The notes: generated by a model not told the origin, from the letters alone. DNA of 64,000 bases from Asterochloris sp. CNOR1 (GCA_963969365.1 OZ017758.1:1922001-1986000); one strand, 5' to 3'. Numbered from the stretch's first letter, positions 31,072 through 46,000 are shown. Numbers and translations: made by a program.

Positions 31072-34000
31072 TCAATGCTTCTTGTACGATGGCAGGGGCA
31101 GTGGGACATCATACTGCTGGTCTAGTCCTAGGTAGGAATCTGAGACAAAGAACAGCTTGATCTGCTGCAGCTCCTGCCCTGCTCCATCCTGCAGCGGGAA
31201 GGTCAGCCGCACAGTCTGCTGGCCGCCAAAGGACAGACGTTTGAGTGCCAGCAGCTCATGAGTGCTGCTGTCCCCCAACACCAGCCACCAGCCTTCCTCC
31301 TTCACCTGCAGGCAGAGCAGAACAACCATGTCTCAGTGCAGCATACGTAAGACAGGAAGGAAGTGCGTCCCTCCATATGCAGGTGCTGCATCGAAAAGAG
31401 GGAACACGTGCAGCAGGGGCCACCCACCAACACCTCGTCTCTGCAGGCAGGAATGATGCAGTAGCAGGACACCTGCCCCCAACATTGAGCCCCTTCGTCA
31501 CGCCGTGGTGGACAGCAAGAGGGGCACAGCATGGAGAAGGTCCGTTGTCAGTGCTATCCAGCCTGCATCATGGGCTCAACATCAAACCTGCCTTGGCGGC
31601 AAAGAGGGGTTGCAACCCTGCCGTCTCTGCAAGACCCTTGAGATGATGCTGAGATAAGAGCGATGGGGTTGCAACCCTGCCTCCTCTACAGGATTTTGAG
31701 ATGATGCTTATGATGTACCCGTTCGGGCAAGACGCAAGACATGCCTTGGGGAAGCGAGGTGCATACACTCGGGCAGCGCTGGTCCCTGCCCTGCCGCCAC
31801 CAGCCCTCTGCAGCCGGACCTCCAGCTGCCATTGCTGCAGTGGCTCAGCGCCTTCAGGCAGAAGCTCCTCAGTCCGCTCTCCCGGTCGCTTGACGGGCAT
31901 CAGTCTTGGCTCTCGCCATGTCACATTCACCATTGGCAGGCGCTTCACCACCTGCAGCAGGGACTGAGACGCTGGGAGCCACCGCAAAGCAGATCCTTGC
32001 TTACCCACATCAGAGTGGAAGACTGGCAGTGGAACTAGGAAACGGCACAAGTTCGTTCCCGCAGTTTCAGGATAAAGGACGACATAAAAAATTCAAGGCA
32101 GGCAAGTTATCAAGCAACGAAGTGCTGATCACCCATACAGGGATCAATAGCCTGCAGGACGTCAGTGCAGTCTGCCTGCAGCACCAAGGCACCATCCTGC
32201 CCAGGGCCTAGATCTAGATGCTGCACGATGCAGTCTGCCAAGCCAGCACAAAGCCAGCAGCGCAGGTGCATTCCTGTCGGCAGGGGTCTGCAGTAACCTC
32301 GCGCACAATATATTTGCCCTGACCTGGCTGCTGGACGTGTGAGGCTGCTTGTCAATGCCAAGCATGCCAAGCACGCCACTCAAGAAGCAAGACAGCGCCC
32401 CTCTCAAGGCATGGCTGTCTCCTGGCGCAGAAGGCAGAGCCAAAGCTCAGCTTGGGTACCTTCAAACCCAGCTGCTGGACACATGAGGTCATCCTGCCAA
32501 CACATGCGTCAGCAGCGCCGCAACGGCCCTCCCAGCAAGGCATCTGCTGGAAGGTCGTGCAGCAAGGCGAGCTAAAGCCAAAGCTCTGCCTGAGCAGCCC
32601 ATGTCACAGGCCGCCTTCCCGGCACCGCGCACATGGGCCGCAGCAGCTGCCCTCTCAAGCATGACCTGCGGATGCCAGGTCCTGGGAAGGAGAGACAAAG
32701 CTGGGTTCTCCCACCTGCTGAACGTCTGAGACCGCCTTGCCAGCGCCAAGCACGCACGCCAGCAGCGCAGCAGCATGTTTCTCAGGCATGGTGGCCAGCT
32801 GGGCCACAGTGTGGACGCCCTGTTGCTGAAGCCTGTCCACCGCCTCATCGTCCATGTGAGGCAGCATGAGCAGGCTGGAGCGGTCTCCCCAGCAGCCCTT
32901 CAGTGCAGGAATATCAATGGGCAGACAGAATTTCAGGCCAGACATGGCAGCATGAGTGGCTGGGTTAGCCACCCTGAGCAGCCCAGCAAGAGCACACTGG
33001 CGTCATTGCCTTCTTGGCATAGAGCCTTCTTTACCCGTGGAGGGGCCCGTCAACCAGCCCTGCAGCCCTGCAATCAGCGCCAGTGCTCAGGCATGCGCTT
33101 GGCAGGTCAGACAGGTGAGGGCCCTGACTAAGCAGCCTTGCATGCAAAAAAATGTCAACTGCAGAAGATGAAGGCAGAAGTTCTCATGCCAAAACTCAAG
33201 ACCACGTGACATGCAGGACGCCAGCCAGCACATTAGCTGCAGACAGCACTTGTCCAGGAGCTCAGCAGCCTGAAGGTGGTAGCCCCACGACATGGATCCT
33301 CACAGCAAAAGCAGATTTGTCTTTGTGGCTGAATGGAGCCCTGCATGCTGCAGACTGAACTCACCTGCATGAGGGACTGCACCAGCTGCATGGTGGACAG
33401 AGCAGTGGCCAGCCACCCGGCATCTGCAGCCACATCTGTCATGGCCTGCAGGATGCGCAGGCTTTGGTCCAGCACGCTGCGAGTGTCAGTCACGTAGTCA
33501 CTCATGGGGGCGGGCAGCTGAGCCATGTGGGCCTGCAGGGCAGAGGACACAGGTGTCTGAGTTTCAAATGTGAGACTGAAGCAAGTATGGTGCACATTCA
33601 GCAGGAGTCACAGCAGGTCGTGTGCACATTCAGCAAGACTCCTACACAGCGATGCACAGCCACCCTGGCACCTGCAACTGCAGCTGCAGGCTGTGCAACC
33701 TGAGAGCACTGGTGCACTCTCAAGCCGCTAGCAGGGCAGCTGCAAGCTGGTCAAGATGATAGCACATGGAGGCCACAGCGGTTGGAAACAAGTACAGCCC
33801 CGATGGGCCACTATGTCCTTATTGTATCATAGTGCCACAGTGTCAGACATTCTGCAGGACAGCATGCAGTCAGTAGCCATTCAGGTGGATGGATCAGTTT
33901 GTGGTGTGTTTCGCAGTCATGACGCTGCAGCAATGCTGCATGGCGCTCAGAAAATCTGGAACACTAGCATCCTTTCCATTGAACAGCTGGTGCGGTTGCC

Positions 34001-37000
34001 AGCATCACAAGATACAGGCTGCCATGGTGCAGTGCTGTGCAGCAGCAGCATCCTTACCGCCTTTGTTTGCAAGAATGGCATGACCCAGAACATCAGCCTG
34101 GCTGTGACCCAACATGGGAACACGATGCAGTGTTGGCAGAGGTATTGCCATGCAGCGGCTGCAGCACATCCCCACTGCAAAATACAGCCTGGTTGCGGCT
34201 GACCCAGTGCAACAGGATTTCTGGTGTGGCCACAGCCACAAATTATGAGGCTGGCCAAGTGTTATAAGCATAAGTGCACCAACAGCATGACCTCAGTGAC
34301 GGCAGGGGACGTGAAGCCTCCAACACAAACAGCTGGCAAGCTGCACCTGACCTGGAGCAGGAGGTTGGCCTTGGTGTGGGGGTCATCAACTGTGCGGCTG
34401 TCAACAGGCCACCTCACTGTCTCTGACAGCGCGGCATTGACCTTGTCCTCATTGTGGCGCACCGGCAGCTCGTCGTACTCTGCCACAGCGCACAGCACGA
34501 AGAGCACCTGCATGTGCAGAGAGGGAAATCAATCAGGGTGCCGGCACACTTTTACATCCCTTTAGGCTGCTGCATAGAGTGGGCTGTTCTGCATGATGTA
34601 TGACCCCCCCCCAACCTGACAACTGCTAGTCCATATGAGGCATGCTTTATAGGGGCCCACCTGCTCCAGATTCACCCATATCAGTCCGCTTCTGGCAGCT
34701 GCCAAGCCATTCCTCTGATACCTCAGATGTACAAAGCCTTAGAGCTCAGCTACCTCCAGGTCCAAAGGCCACCCCTGCTGTCCCAGTCATGCTTGCAGGC
34801 CTGTCTCACAGACACTCCCCTGCTCAAGATTCATGTCAGGCCCCCCTTCAGCAACTGCACAATTAGGTCAGGCCTCTCAGATGCTCCTCGTCTTCAACTT
34901 TTACCATCTGACACCTGCCCATCTGAAGCTTGCCTCACAGGTGCTCACCTGCTTGAGGTCCATGTCGGGCCCCAGCTCCTGCGCGAAGACGCCTAGGCTC
35001 TGGTGCTTGAGGTAGTACTGGGAACAGATGCGCCCAGGAGTCAAGGACTCAATGCTGTCATCCTCCTCATTCAGGGCCAGGCAGTTGTCTCCCTGCAGGC
35101 ACATGAAGCTCCTGGAATCTGTGTACAGGCAAGACTGCGCTCTCCACATGTGCTGCTGCGAAGCCTGTACGGAGCAAATCGCACGTGCAGCCTTTTGGGA
35201 GTCCTTGATGGCAAGGCAGTCTTTGCCCTGCAGCATGTGCAGCCATTCAGGCTATGTTGCAGCACCGCCCAACGCAGCAGCGCTGCAGCAGAGCTCAGCT
35301 ATATGTGACGTTGTAACGGCCCTTTGGGCAGATGCCCGGGCTAGCTTCCTTCACATCCAAGGCCAGGCGCTTGTTGCCCTGCAGGTGGGCTCTGTGAGGA
35401 TCTCCAGCCAGCAATAGAAGTATGCAGCTGACATGAGGGCGTAAGCAGTTGTCACCTGTGCCTGCATGTCCACCTAGATGCCAGGCCTTGAGATGGTCTG
35501 CATGCATGGCAGCCTGAGAGTCTGTCTGGGTCAGGTGACTGCTTCTCTGCACGCCCCGGCACAAGACAAGTCTGTCAAGGGCCAGCCGGAAGGTTGAACT
35601 GTCATCGTCCTCATCTAGGGTCCGTTGACTGCCACTATGCCGGCAAAGCGCACAACAGTGATCAATGCAGACCTCGCGCAGACCTCGAGAACTGCTGCGC
35701 GAGCTGATGCATGGCCCTTTTGACGTGGCTGCAGCTGGACCAGCACCCTGCTGATTTCCTGAGTGCAGCAACCAAGCCCTACCCTACATTGGTGGATGCC
35801 GCAGTGCCGGCAGGATGTGTTGCTGGCATAACCACCAAGCTACAAAGCAACAATGTCAGAGCACGTGAGCACAGCTTTGCCTAGAAAGTGGTGAAACTAC
35901 ATGCATGTGGTTGCGGATGTCAAGAGCATGACAGCTTGCCTGCAGGGTGATGAGAGTGCGCTCAACCAGGCTGGACAGGTAGGCGTTCAGGTCCTCTGCC
36001 TCCACGCCCTCCAGGCCATAGTACGAGGGATTCTGCAGGAGGCGCCTGCACAGAATGCACCATCTGCATCAGCATTGCAGAGCGTGCTGAGCCTGATGCA
36101 TCCAGCTTTCACAGGCTGCAGGGTTCCCAGCCGCAGGAGGCGCCTGCTCACTGCGCTCTGCCTGCCTGCATGGTGATCTCCACGCTCCACAGGCCACCAC
36201 ATGAGGGCTCCTGCAGCCGCTGTTGCACAGATAACAGGAGTTGCATCAGCGTTGCGGAGGGCGAGTCTCAGCATGTACAGGCTGGCAGAACTCCAGCTGC
36301 CAGAATGACCTCATGGGCTGGTAAAGCCGCCCTTGCTGCAGATGCCCTTGCTGCAAATGCTTCCCAGGCTGCCTTGTACAGATGTCTGCAAAAGGCGCTC
36401 ACACAACAGGGTACGACAATGAGTCCTACTCAGCAGGGAGAGGAAAGTGTGCAGAGCTCTGCTTCCACTCTCTCCAGGCTGCAGTGCAAGGTTTCTGCAG
36501 GAGGCACCCTGCCTAGAAATGAAGATAAAGGGTGGGCTGGGGTTGCAGGCCGACGCGGCACCCTGGGCATTGCATGGTGCGTACATATCATTCCAGAGGT
36601 TATGCAGCGGACACCTGGACACTCGAACCAGCAATCTTTACTGAGCAAGGGAAGTGGAGAGCTGCCTGGGGGATGCCATTGTGCTCTGCTGTGGTTCCTA
36701 CTGCGCTGGACATCTTGGTGGTATGCAGCAGCCCTCTGAAGGTGGTCGCTGACTAACCAGGCAGTGCATACAGCAGTTGCTTGCTGCCCAACCAGCAAAG
36801 TGGCAGAGCTGCCAGCCGCAGCAATGTGGCTCACCGATAGAAGAATGTCCAGGTCAGGTAGTCTACAGCATCCTGCTTAGTTGTGATGGTGCCTGCCACA
36901 GCCTCTGCATTGAAGTGATCGGCCACCTGCAGCATGGCAAGACAGGTGTCTTGGCTTCACCACTTTAAGCTTGCCACAGATTTAAGAACAGCAGCAGGTT

Positions 37001-40000
37001 ATGCTGCACAGCCTGGCCTCAGGCCTGTAGGCGTCAACACCAGCCATCCGTGTGTGCCCCTCAACGGGCCAGGCAAGTGCATAGCCAAGCAAAGTCAGCA
37101 GCAGGCAAAGATGCCTTGGATCCAGGAAGAAGTTCCAGGATAGCGTCGTGCTTGCTGCACCATCCTGCTGTGCTGAGGCACAGCGCCACTAGGCCTAGCA
37201 GAGGCATGCACCTTATGTCAATAGGCCTTGGCTGTGCAAACACAACAAATTGCCTGTTGCCTTGTCTCATGCTGGATTTGATAGGGAAGGACATGCATAG
37301 AAAGATTGGCAAAGGTGAGGAACCACTTGCTTGATCCAATGCTTTAAACTTCACAGGGACATAAATGCATGTAAAGTGGCTGGCAAAGGCAATCAGGTAG
37401 CCTCTGCGAGAATTTGAAGCCAGCATACCATCCTTAGGAGGCGTCGCCTAACGTGCACTAGTATGTGCTCCACTTGCCTGGTCCAGGAGGCTCGACTCCA
37501 CAGGGAAGGGCTCGTACAGGAACTTCTTATAGAACGACTTCTTGGGGTCGTGCACCATGATGACTGCCACCCCGTGCTTGTCGTACTGGGGGCGCCCTGC
37601 ACGACCCATCATCTGCAGGACGTCTGTGATTGGGAAGTCCACGTAGCGCCTGCAAGCAACCGACACAGGTGCCATTGGGGTGCTGGCCAGGCATGCGGGA
37701 CAATCCGCAGCAGGCAATCATGCATGCCAAAGCGGCTGCAAGCAAGGCAGAGGAGGATGTGGCTGGGGTCATTGACTGTCTTTAGCAGATGTCTGCAGTT
37801 GCAGAGCCCATGCAGAAGCTGTCAACAAGGCGCAGAGGAAGTTCCTGCTGCAGGAAGTGTAGAACTAACTGGCAAGATCAGATGCAAGGGAAGATTGCCG
37901 TGGCTGTCTATGTGCAGAAAGGCTGTGATTGAGGGGGCAGTTGAGCAGAAAGAAGCTATGAGGGGGTCACAACGTGCGAAATGAGGAGCACTGGCAGGGT
38001 TGCCCCTGCACTACAGGTCTGCATGCTGCCCATATATGAAAATGTGCAGCCAGCAAGCAGCTGTATGCCAGGCCAGCTGCCGCGCAGTGCACAGCTTCTC
38101 ACCGGGTAGGAGCATCAAAGTACTCAGTGCCTTTGATAATCACCAGGTGGGCAGGCGTGTTGACGCCCCAGGCCAGGGTGGAGGTGGCCACCAGGATCTG
38201 AAGTTCAGAAAAGGATCTAGGTCACCGCCTAGCGCAGGATTGGAGGGACTCAGACATGGGAATGGGCTGGCTTTGGTGCCGCCAATGGCCCTCACACAGG
38301 GTGCACAACAAGCAAGTGCACAACCCCTGTAGCAGTGCAAAGCCCATTCTGCAAGGGGGTATAGCATCTCTGCAATGTGGGGTACTGGCAAGGCCTGCTC
38401 CCAGGCCTTCAGACTGAGCAGGTGAGCCTCCTGGCTGCACGCTATGCAAGGCTGCTGTGAGAGGCATCCTGCTGAACGGCAGAGTTAAGTCATGCAGCTT
38501 GCTTATGAATGTTGTACCGCACACCTGTCATGCAGATGCAGACGTTGTGCTCGGCAGGCTGGTTGCCAAGGCTTCAAACAACAATCCCAAGCCAGCAGCT
38601 GGAAGGTCCTCTGTCACCTGGATCTTGCCAGCCACAAACAGGCGCTCGCAGGTGACCCTGTCGCTGTCTGTCAGCCCTGCATGATGCATGCCGATGCCAA
38701 ACTGCAGTGTATGGCTCAAGTTGGGGTCCTGCAGCACAGGCAGGAGTCAAGGCGTCAGGGGATGACACAGAGCTGGTGCTGAACAGGCTCCATGGCCACC
38801 AATGGCTCATTGTATGGCTCTGTCACACGTTGATGAGCTGCTGTATGCTGTTGCTGCCTTTGCAGCAGCTGCACTCAGCCTGGAAGCATTAGTGAAGTGG
38901 ATTCCCAAAGAGCTTTGCTAGCTTGCAAGACGTGCCAGAAACAAATGCAGGAGGGCACCCAGATAGCCAACATCAGAAAAAGGCAGTGCAGATGGCTGCT
39001 TGCCTTTATGGAGAGCAGCTCTTGCTCTAGCTCTGCCTCAGGCATGTGCACAAATTGGCGCGAACGCTCGTCTCCAGCGGCATAGCCAATGAGATCCAGT
39101 GCAGTCAATCGGGTCTGCAGGAGAGCAGCACAGCTCTGCTATGGCTCACAAAGAGCATGTATTGTGCGCTGCAACACACTTTGAGCAATTACAGTTATTA
39201 GCCACATGTCTAGGGCAGATTGCAGGTCACAGCAGAAAGGCAATGTGAGGTGAAGCCCCTGAGTCTATGGGGTGCACAAGACATGGAAAGAGTCAAGCTT
39301 TGTTGCCAAAGCAGGTGCACAGCTCGTTGACACTTACAGAGCATCTCAGATGCAGAAGCTGTGCAACTGGTCTGATCCAGAGCTCAGCTAGCAATGAGGT
39401 GTTTGAAGCCGAGTGCAGAGGTCAGATGCAATTGTTACCCAAGCTTGTACAGCTCACCTGCCGCCTGGACGACACAAACACCAGCACCGGCTTCAGGGGT
39501 GAGTGTGTCTGGATGGCAGCGTAGGCTGGCTTGTTCATTGTGGCCATGCGAGGGCAGTAGAACTTCCCAGGATAGCCTTGGATGTGGCACTCGAGGGGCA
39601 CAGGGCGCACGCTGGGCTTGAAGTTGAACAGGCCCTGCAGCAGCAAGCAGGCAGTCTGCACATGACTCTTGATGGACATGGCCGGCAGCAGCGGGCAGGG
39701 GTGCATGGGTACAGGTAGAGGCAGCATACAGCACCAGGCAGGGGACTGTGGCAAACCACGCCCCCCCCCTGCTGCAGCAGGCAAGGGAGTGAGACATAGC
39801 ATGAACAACCCACTACACTTGCAGCTGCATAGGCGCGGCAGCGTCAGGCAGGATGCTGGAGCATAGTTTAAGGACAGCTGGCAGGAGTTAGCAGGAGGTG
39901 GGACACCTGCTGGGAATGAAGGCAGGCAGATCCCACTGCAAGCAGGCAGGGTGCTGAAACGTCTCCACAATGCACTGCTGCTGGCCTCAACTGCACTCTG

Positions 40001-43000
40001 CAGACAACAGGCATGTGGGCAGCAGCTGCATGCCCATTGTAGCCACACCAGCTTGCAGAGTTACAGCCCAGCACCAGAAATGTTCACATTGCTAACACAT
40101 GCTGCAAGCTGGCCTCATCAGGTGGCTACAGCCTGAAGCTCAGCAGACAGCTGCTCACGCAGTCGCTCGCAACACCCAGCCGTCCATAGGCAGTATGTGC
40201 CGGCAGTCCTGCACAGTCCCTTTCCATGCAGCAGTCTAAGGGGTCTACTCCTTACAGCCAATTGTAAGCCAGATCGGGGCAGTGGCCATTTAGCAACCTG
40301 TGAGATGTACTGTGTGAGGGCCAGCATGGGGAAGGCATAGATGGGCTGGATGACCCTGCTGGACCCTTTTCATGGTGTAGGCGAAGCTTCAACGACCTAC
40401 CTTGCGCCCAATCCCCAGCCAGTCTGCCAGGTCCGCAGCGTTGGCCAGCGCGGTCGAAAGTCCCACCAGGCGAACAGTGCGCTCTGTCTGGGAGCTGATG
40501 TAGCGCATGCGGGATACAATCACCTCCAGGATGGGTCCCCTGCACATGACAGACACACTGGCATCAAGAAAGTTTCTGGGCCACCATTGCTAGGCAATGT
40601 TCTAAGCACAGGACAAAGTTGCTTCGTTGCCTGGAGACCTTCCTGGACATGCGGCACCCTTTGACTTGCTGACAAGTGGTCTTAGCAGAGCTCTAAACCC
40701 AGACCATTATAGAGCATTTGCCAATCAGAGGAGCACATCACCATGATCAATGCAAATATGCCCACCTGTCAGCTCCCAGGAGATGGATCTCATCAATCAC
40801 CACCAGGCAGACCTTGGTCACGTAGCTGCGATTCTGCCAGTTGCGGGAGATGCCGTCCCACTTCTCGGGCGTGCAGATGATGATGTCAGCTGCCAGTAGG
40901 GCCTTCAGGTCAGGGGTGTAGTCCCCGGTCAGCTCCACCATCTTCTTGTTCAGGCGTTTGCACAGGCCCTGGCCCCAGTCATTCATGCGCTCTCGTACCA
41001 GAGCCTGCAGCACTTGGATTCATGCTCTTAGTCATGTTATGAGTTCAGAAGCCTGCACAGACCCTGGGCCCAGTCATCAGAGCGCCCTTGCACCACACCC
41101 TGCAGAAGACAGGGCCTCCCCATGCACACCTGCCCAAGATGCATCTATCAAGCTACTCAGAGTGCACTTCTCATGCCCATGTGCAGCCCCTGTAGTTCCC
41201 TACTGTTGCTCCCGACTGCCTACAGCAGCAGGGGAGGACACACATGCCACCTGTGTTCACATGTTGGCAATGGCCCTGGTTCCAGGCGGTGAGGTGGTCA
41301 AGCATGAGAGTCTGCACAAGGGACAGCTCGGCAGTCTGATCTGTAGTGTGCACCGCCCCTGCCTTCAGGGTTGCAAGATGTAGAGGCCCTGCTAACCCAT
41401 TGTCCATGCATTCTCACACAAAAGTCTGCAGTATGGAGATGAGATGCGTTTTTCAAAAAGGGGACCTCAAAGCCATAAACCGAGATTATATGAAGTGTTG
41501 ATGCCTGTGACCCACCTTGAGAGGGGCCACATAGATGATCTTCTGCCCAGGGTGGACATTGAAAGCGTGCAGCATGGTCAGCTCTGCACTGATGGTCTTT
41601 CCTGAGCCAGTAGGCGCGCCCAGCAACACATTGTCATCAGTGTGGAACAGGGTGTGGAAGGCCTGCAGGCAGGCCAGATGACAGATCAGGCAGCATTGCA
41701 GAAATACCGGCGCCCCCTTGTCCTGTGTTTGGACGAGTCAAGACCTGGCTGAAAACAAGTGCACCATTGCATGCCTGCCCTTCTGCATTCTTGTCTGGCT
41801 AAATCTTGCATGCAATGTGCATACAGCACCAGGAACTTGGCAGCAGGGAGGTAACAGGTATCACCTTGCACATGTGCACATGCCTACTCACTGCAGCCGA
41901 GTGTTCCCCTTAAACCAGATTGTCGCCCGCAGAGCAATCAGCAAACAGGAGGGCCAAACAGCCACGCCATATGCTCATTGGTCAAGGTGCGCACCAGCGT
42001 CTGAAGGGGGTGTTGTGGTGAAAGCAGCACTTGGACCCCGATTTTGAAGGGGTCCAAGACAGGCAGAATTCGGAGGCATACACTAGCATAACCGCAAACA
42101 CAAAGGCCTGCAGGCTCAGATCTTGGTTTGAGACATCTACAGTAGGCTACCCGACTGCTCTGACAAGGGGTGAAGTGTAAAATGCCAGCACAGGGCCTAG
42201 AGGCCTGGGTACACATTCACCTAGCTGTTCCCAAACATAGGAAGGTGAAGAGGCAGGCATGCACCTGTGTCTGGATAGGGTTGAAGTGTGAGAAGCGGTA
42301 CATGGCCTCATACTGGGGGTTGTTCAGGGCAGTCACAGGGAGGGGGTCCAGGTCCAGCAGCTCCGTGTGGGGCGGGTGCTTCTCAGGAAGAATCAGGGAC
42401 TTGAACGAGATGGTCAGAAAGGCCTCTGCGCCCAGCCAGGAGTCAGAGATGGCCCTGCAGCAGGAGGGCATGTGAGCGCCAGGCAGCTGTCGTGCTGCCA
42501 GGCCAATGTGCACAGCTCCCAGTTGGTTATCATGGTCTGTTGTTATGGATGAGCTCTCCTGAAAATTGCTACAGTTTTGGGCAGTGGCTCACGAGGATGG
42601 CTGGCATACAACCCTGCCTCACATGTAGCTCAGTGGCAGTCACTCCTGGCGTCAAGCTCGCCCATAATAATGCTGTGGGTGCGATAGCTCAATAATGAGA
42701 ATGTCTTCCACAAACCCTGACACAGCTGAGTGGTCACCTGTGTTAGTGTGTCGAGCTTACCTGACATAGTACTGCGGGGGCAGTGGCTCAAAGATGGGGA
42801 TGGTGAACGCCAGACGGTGCGCAGGCTCCCGCATCATCTTCTTGGTGAGCAGCCAGGTCTCTGAGTGATAGATGTGCTCATTGTCAGAGTCCTCCACCCA
42901 GATGTGCCACTTCTGGGTCCCCCCATGGGAGCGGTCCCGCCACTCAAAGGTGGGCTCAATTGTCAGCTGCACCCGCAGCACCGTCCTGCATGCAGCAGCG

Positions 43001-46000
43001 AGACTGAAACACTGCTGGGTGTTGCCAAGGGAGTGGCAACATGCCACTCCAACATCATTTTAATGCCAGCTGCACTATCCTAGCCTTGCCAGACACAGGG
43101 AATGCACTCTGAGAGGGGAGAGGCATCAAAGGCTGCTGCAGCATGGAAATATTTAGAACCCTTGCAGGATCCCTAAAGGACAGAGGTCCTGCATGTAGAG
43201 GTAAGGTTATAGTCAGCTTCACCCTAGACCTGTCTTCCAAGCACCAAGGAGTGATGAGCAGATTGGGCTTTAGATGTATCTATAAAAGCAGCAGGCAGAT
43301 CACTGGCTTTATCTACAAACCGCACTTGTGTTGTGACATAACCGTGCGTGGACAAGGTCATTGATCTGTGTTTTCAGGTTGCATTGTGCAGTCTGAGACG
43401 CCCACATGGCAGGACAGGCTGTTTGATGACGCATCAAGCCAATTGACATGCACCACTTGTGCTTCCCCACCTGGTGATGGGCTGCAGCTGCGCTTCCATG
43501 TGCAGGGCGGGGAAGGAAGCTATGCAGCCAGCAATCGTCTTGCCTGCAGCTGAATGCCGCAGCAGGCTGCCAATCTCAGACGGCTCCATGTCCTGCAGAG
43601 ATTGAAAGCAAACATTTGACCACTCTGCGACCTTCAGCCTCCTTGCTGATGAATCCCGCGAGGTTTTAGACAAGCTTGGTGGCAGGGTGTTGGCACTTTA
43701 CACGAGCTTTGCACACCTCAGCCATGCAGGACTATGGCTGCACTGCCATCAGATGACAAGCAGCACTGTGCCCCTGCACAAAGTGTGACATGCTGCCAAG
43801 CCAGAAGACCTAGGACAGCTGCGCAAGTCCTACATGAATCCAGTGCAGGAGTCCACACAGGTAGCGGACCAAGTTAGGCTTCTGCAGCTATCCCCAGCAC
43901 AGACACAGATATGCAGAAGTAGCATACCTGTAGCCTGTCCATGGTCAAGTGCCTGTCCTCCAATTTCCAAAGCAGCTCGTGGGACAGGAGGGTATTAAGC
44001 TGGCGCAGGGGATGCTGATGGGGCCACAGCCGCAGCTCAAAGGCCTGTAGGGCAGCAGCACAGACTCATCAGCTGTACAATGGCCACACTTTGAAAGTAT
44101 GAGTGTGTGCAGAAGCTTCTTGCGTAGCTTGCAGAATTTGGCTGCTGTCTGCCTCAGGTGCAAGCAAATGGCCATGGGTGCACCAGCCTCTCCGTGCTGT
44201 GCCGGGGTTTGCCGTGTCTCATGGACTGAAGCCATTGTCATTGCCCCTTGTGAAGGTGCTGGCGCACCTTGGCCAGCATCAATGCCAGCTCTGCTGTCGA
44301 GCTCCAGCCACGCCTCAGGCAGATCTCAAACACAGCGCGGGCGATGCGGGGGGCGTTAGAAGACACATACATCATGTCTGCTGTCAGGGAAAAGCTGTCC
44401 ACCCTGGCTCGTGACACAAAGGCCTGCAGGGCAGCATAGGCACAGTAAGCTTTATACTGGTCATGAAAGGTAAAGGAGTGAATTGTCTTGATACACAAGG
44501 CTCTGCAAGTGGCAGCCTTGCAGTGCTTAGGATTGCGCTGCTGTTCTGATGCTTGCATGCAGGCAACCGTCAGGGAGAAGCCTTGCATGGGAACTCAAGG
44601 TCTGCAGGGATAGCATAGAATCTGGAGCTGGTGATGTTATGTTGAAGCAGTCATCACTGCATGTCAACTGCTGACAGCAGCCTGCGGCTGGCTGCAACCA
44701 CACCAAGTTTGATCATCCTTAGCAGGCCATCGTGAGCATTGCACAGTGGAAGCAACATTTCCCAGCAGGTGCAGTCGTCACACAAATGACTGTGCATGCT
44801 CCACTTCATCATGCCACACTCAAGAGCCCCTTTAGGCGTGTCAGCTGAAAATCCTTTCCAGCAATGCCGGCCCATCCACACACGCTGTAGCAGCCATAGC
44901 AGCAACCCTGCAGTAGGGCCCTGCAGCAAGACCATGGCATTCCATGCATCAAACGAACTGCGGCAGGTTCACAAAGCGGTTCGATCCAAAGCTCTGGTAG
45001 CTCTTGAAACAACCTGTAGCAGGATGTTGGCCTTCCCGTGTTTGTTCTCCGGGCCGCCCTTGACGTCAAAGGGGCAGTCCCGCGCCAGGGTATCCAGCTC
45101 AATCATCTCCTCCTCCCGCACTGCCATCTGCTCAAACTCGCTGCTCTGGGCCATCATGGACAGCAGCTGCAGGCGCCAGCAACATCCACTCAACAACCCA
45201 TCCTAGGATGCAGTGCCATAATATTTTGCGTGCTTCTGCTACAAGTCGCTGCTCAGGGCAATATGGGGCAGCAGCTGCAGTAAGGCATGGCAATGCTCAC
45301 TGAGGTTGACCAGCTTGTGTGCCCTGGGGGGGGCTGGCTGAATTCTTTGGCTCCAAGGGACCAGGCAGGTGCCTGGCAACAGGGCTTGGCCCCTCAAGGA
45401 AGTTGCTCATGTGCTCTGGCCCTGGCTACCCTGCTTTGATTGGAGCACACACAAGGAATACTGCAGCTGAAGACAAGCCGCCCCGCTGTGTTCCAGCATG
45501 ACGTAACCCCAACTAAAACTGAAAGGCGTGCACCCAAAAGTCTGACTGGTGGCGGGCCAGTGTCATGGTCCTGGCTGTTCACCTCTGCCTCGCTCATGTG
45601 GCGCTTCAGCGCCTCGTTGAAGATGACGATGGTGTTGTGCTTCACATAGAAGTGGGATGCCACCCGCCCCAGCTCTGTCACATACAGGTTGCCGCTCTTC
45701 TCATCAAAGCGGGCCATCTTGCATGACTCTAGTTGCCGTGCTGCATCAGTCACCAGGGCCTTTCTGCAGGGCACAGAGGCACCTCTCAATGGCGGTGCAG
45801 GGCAGGGCCACATTCCTCACAGAGCACTCAAAGCAGAAAGGAAGCTCAGCAATCCTTTGAGGGGGATGTCTGGCCCTCCCACCCCCTCGCTGAGGGCTAA
45901 AGGCACATGCAGGAGACTGCTGTCATCCTGCAGTGCGCATATGAGCATGTTTGCCATGTTGCAAAAGCTGCTCTTAGCGATTGCCGGAGGGTGTTAAGCC

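Noticed and set aside
39755-39780. Poly-C run as a regulatory element
   Set aside because: A short homopolymer in an ASCC3 intron with no link to a splice site or gene boundary.
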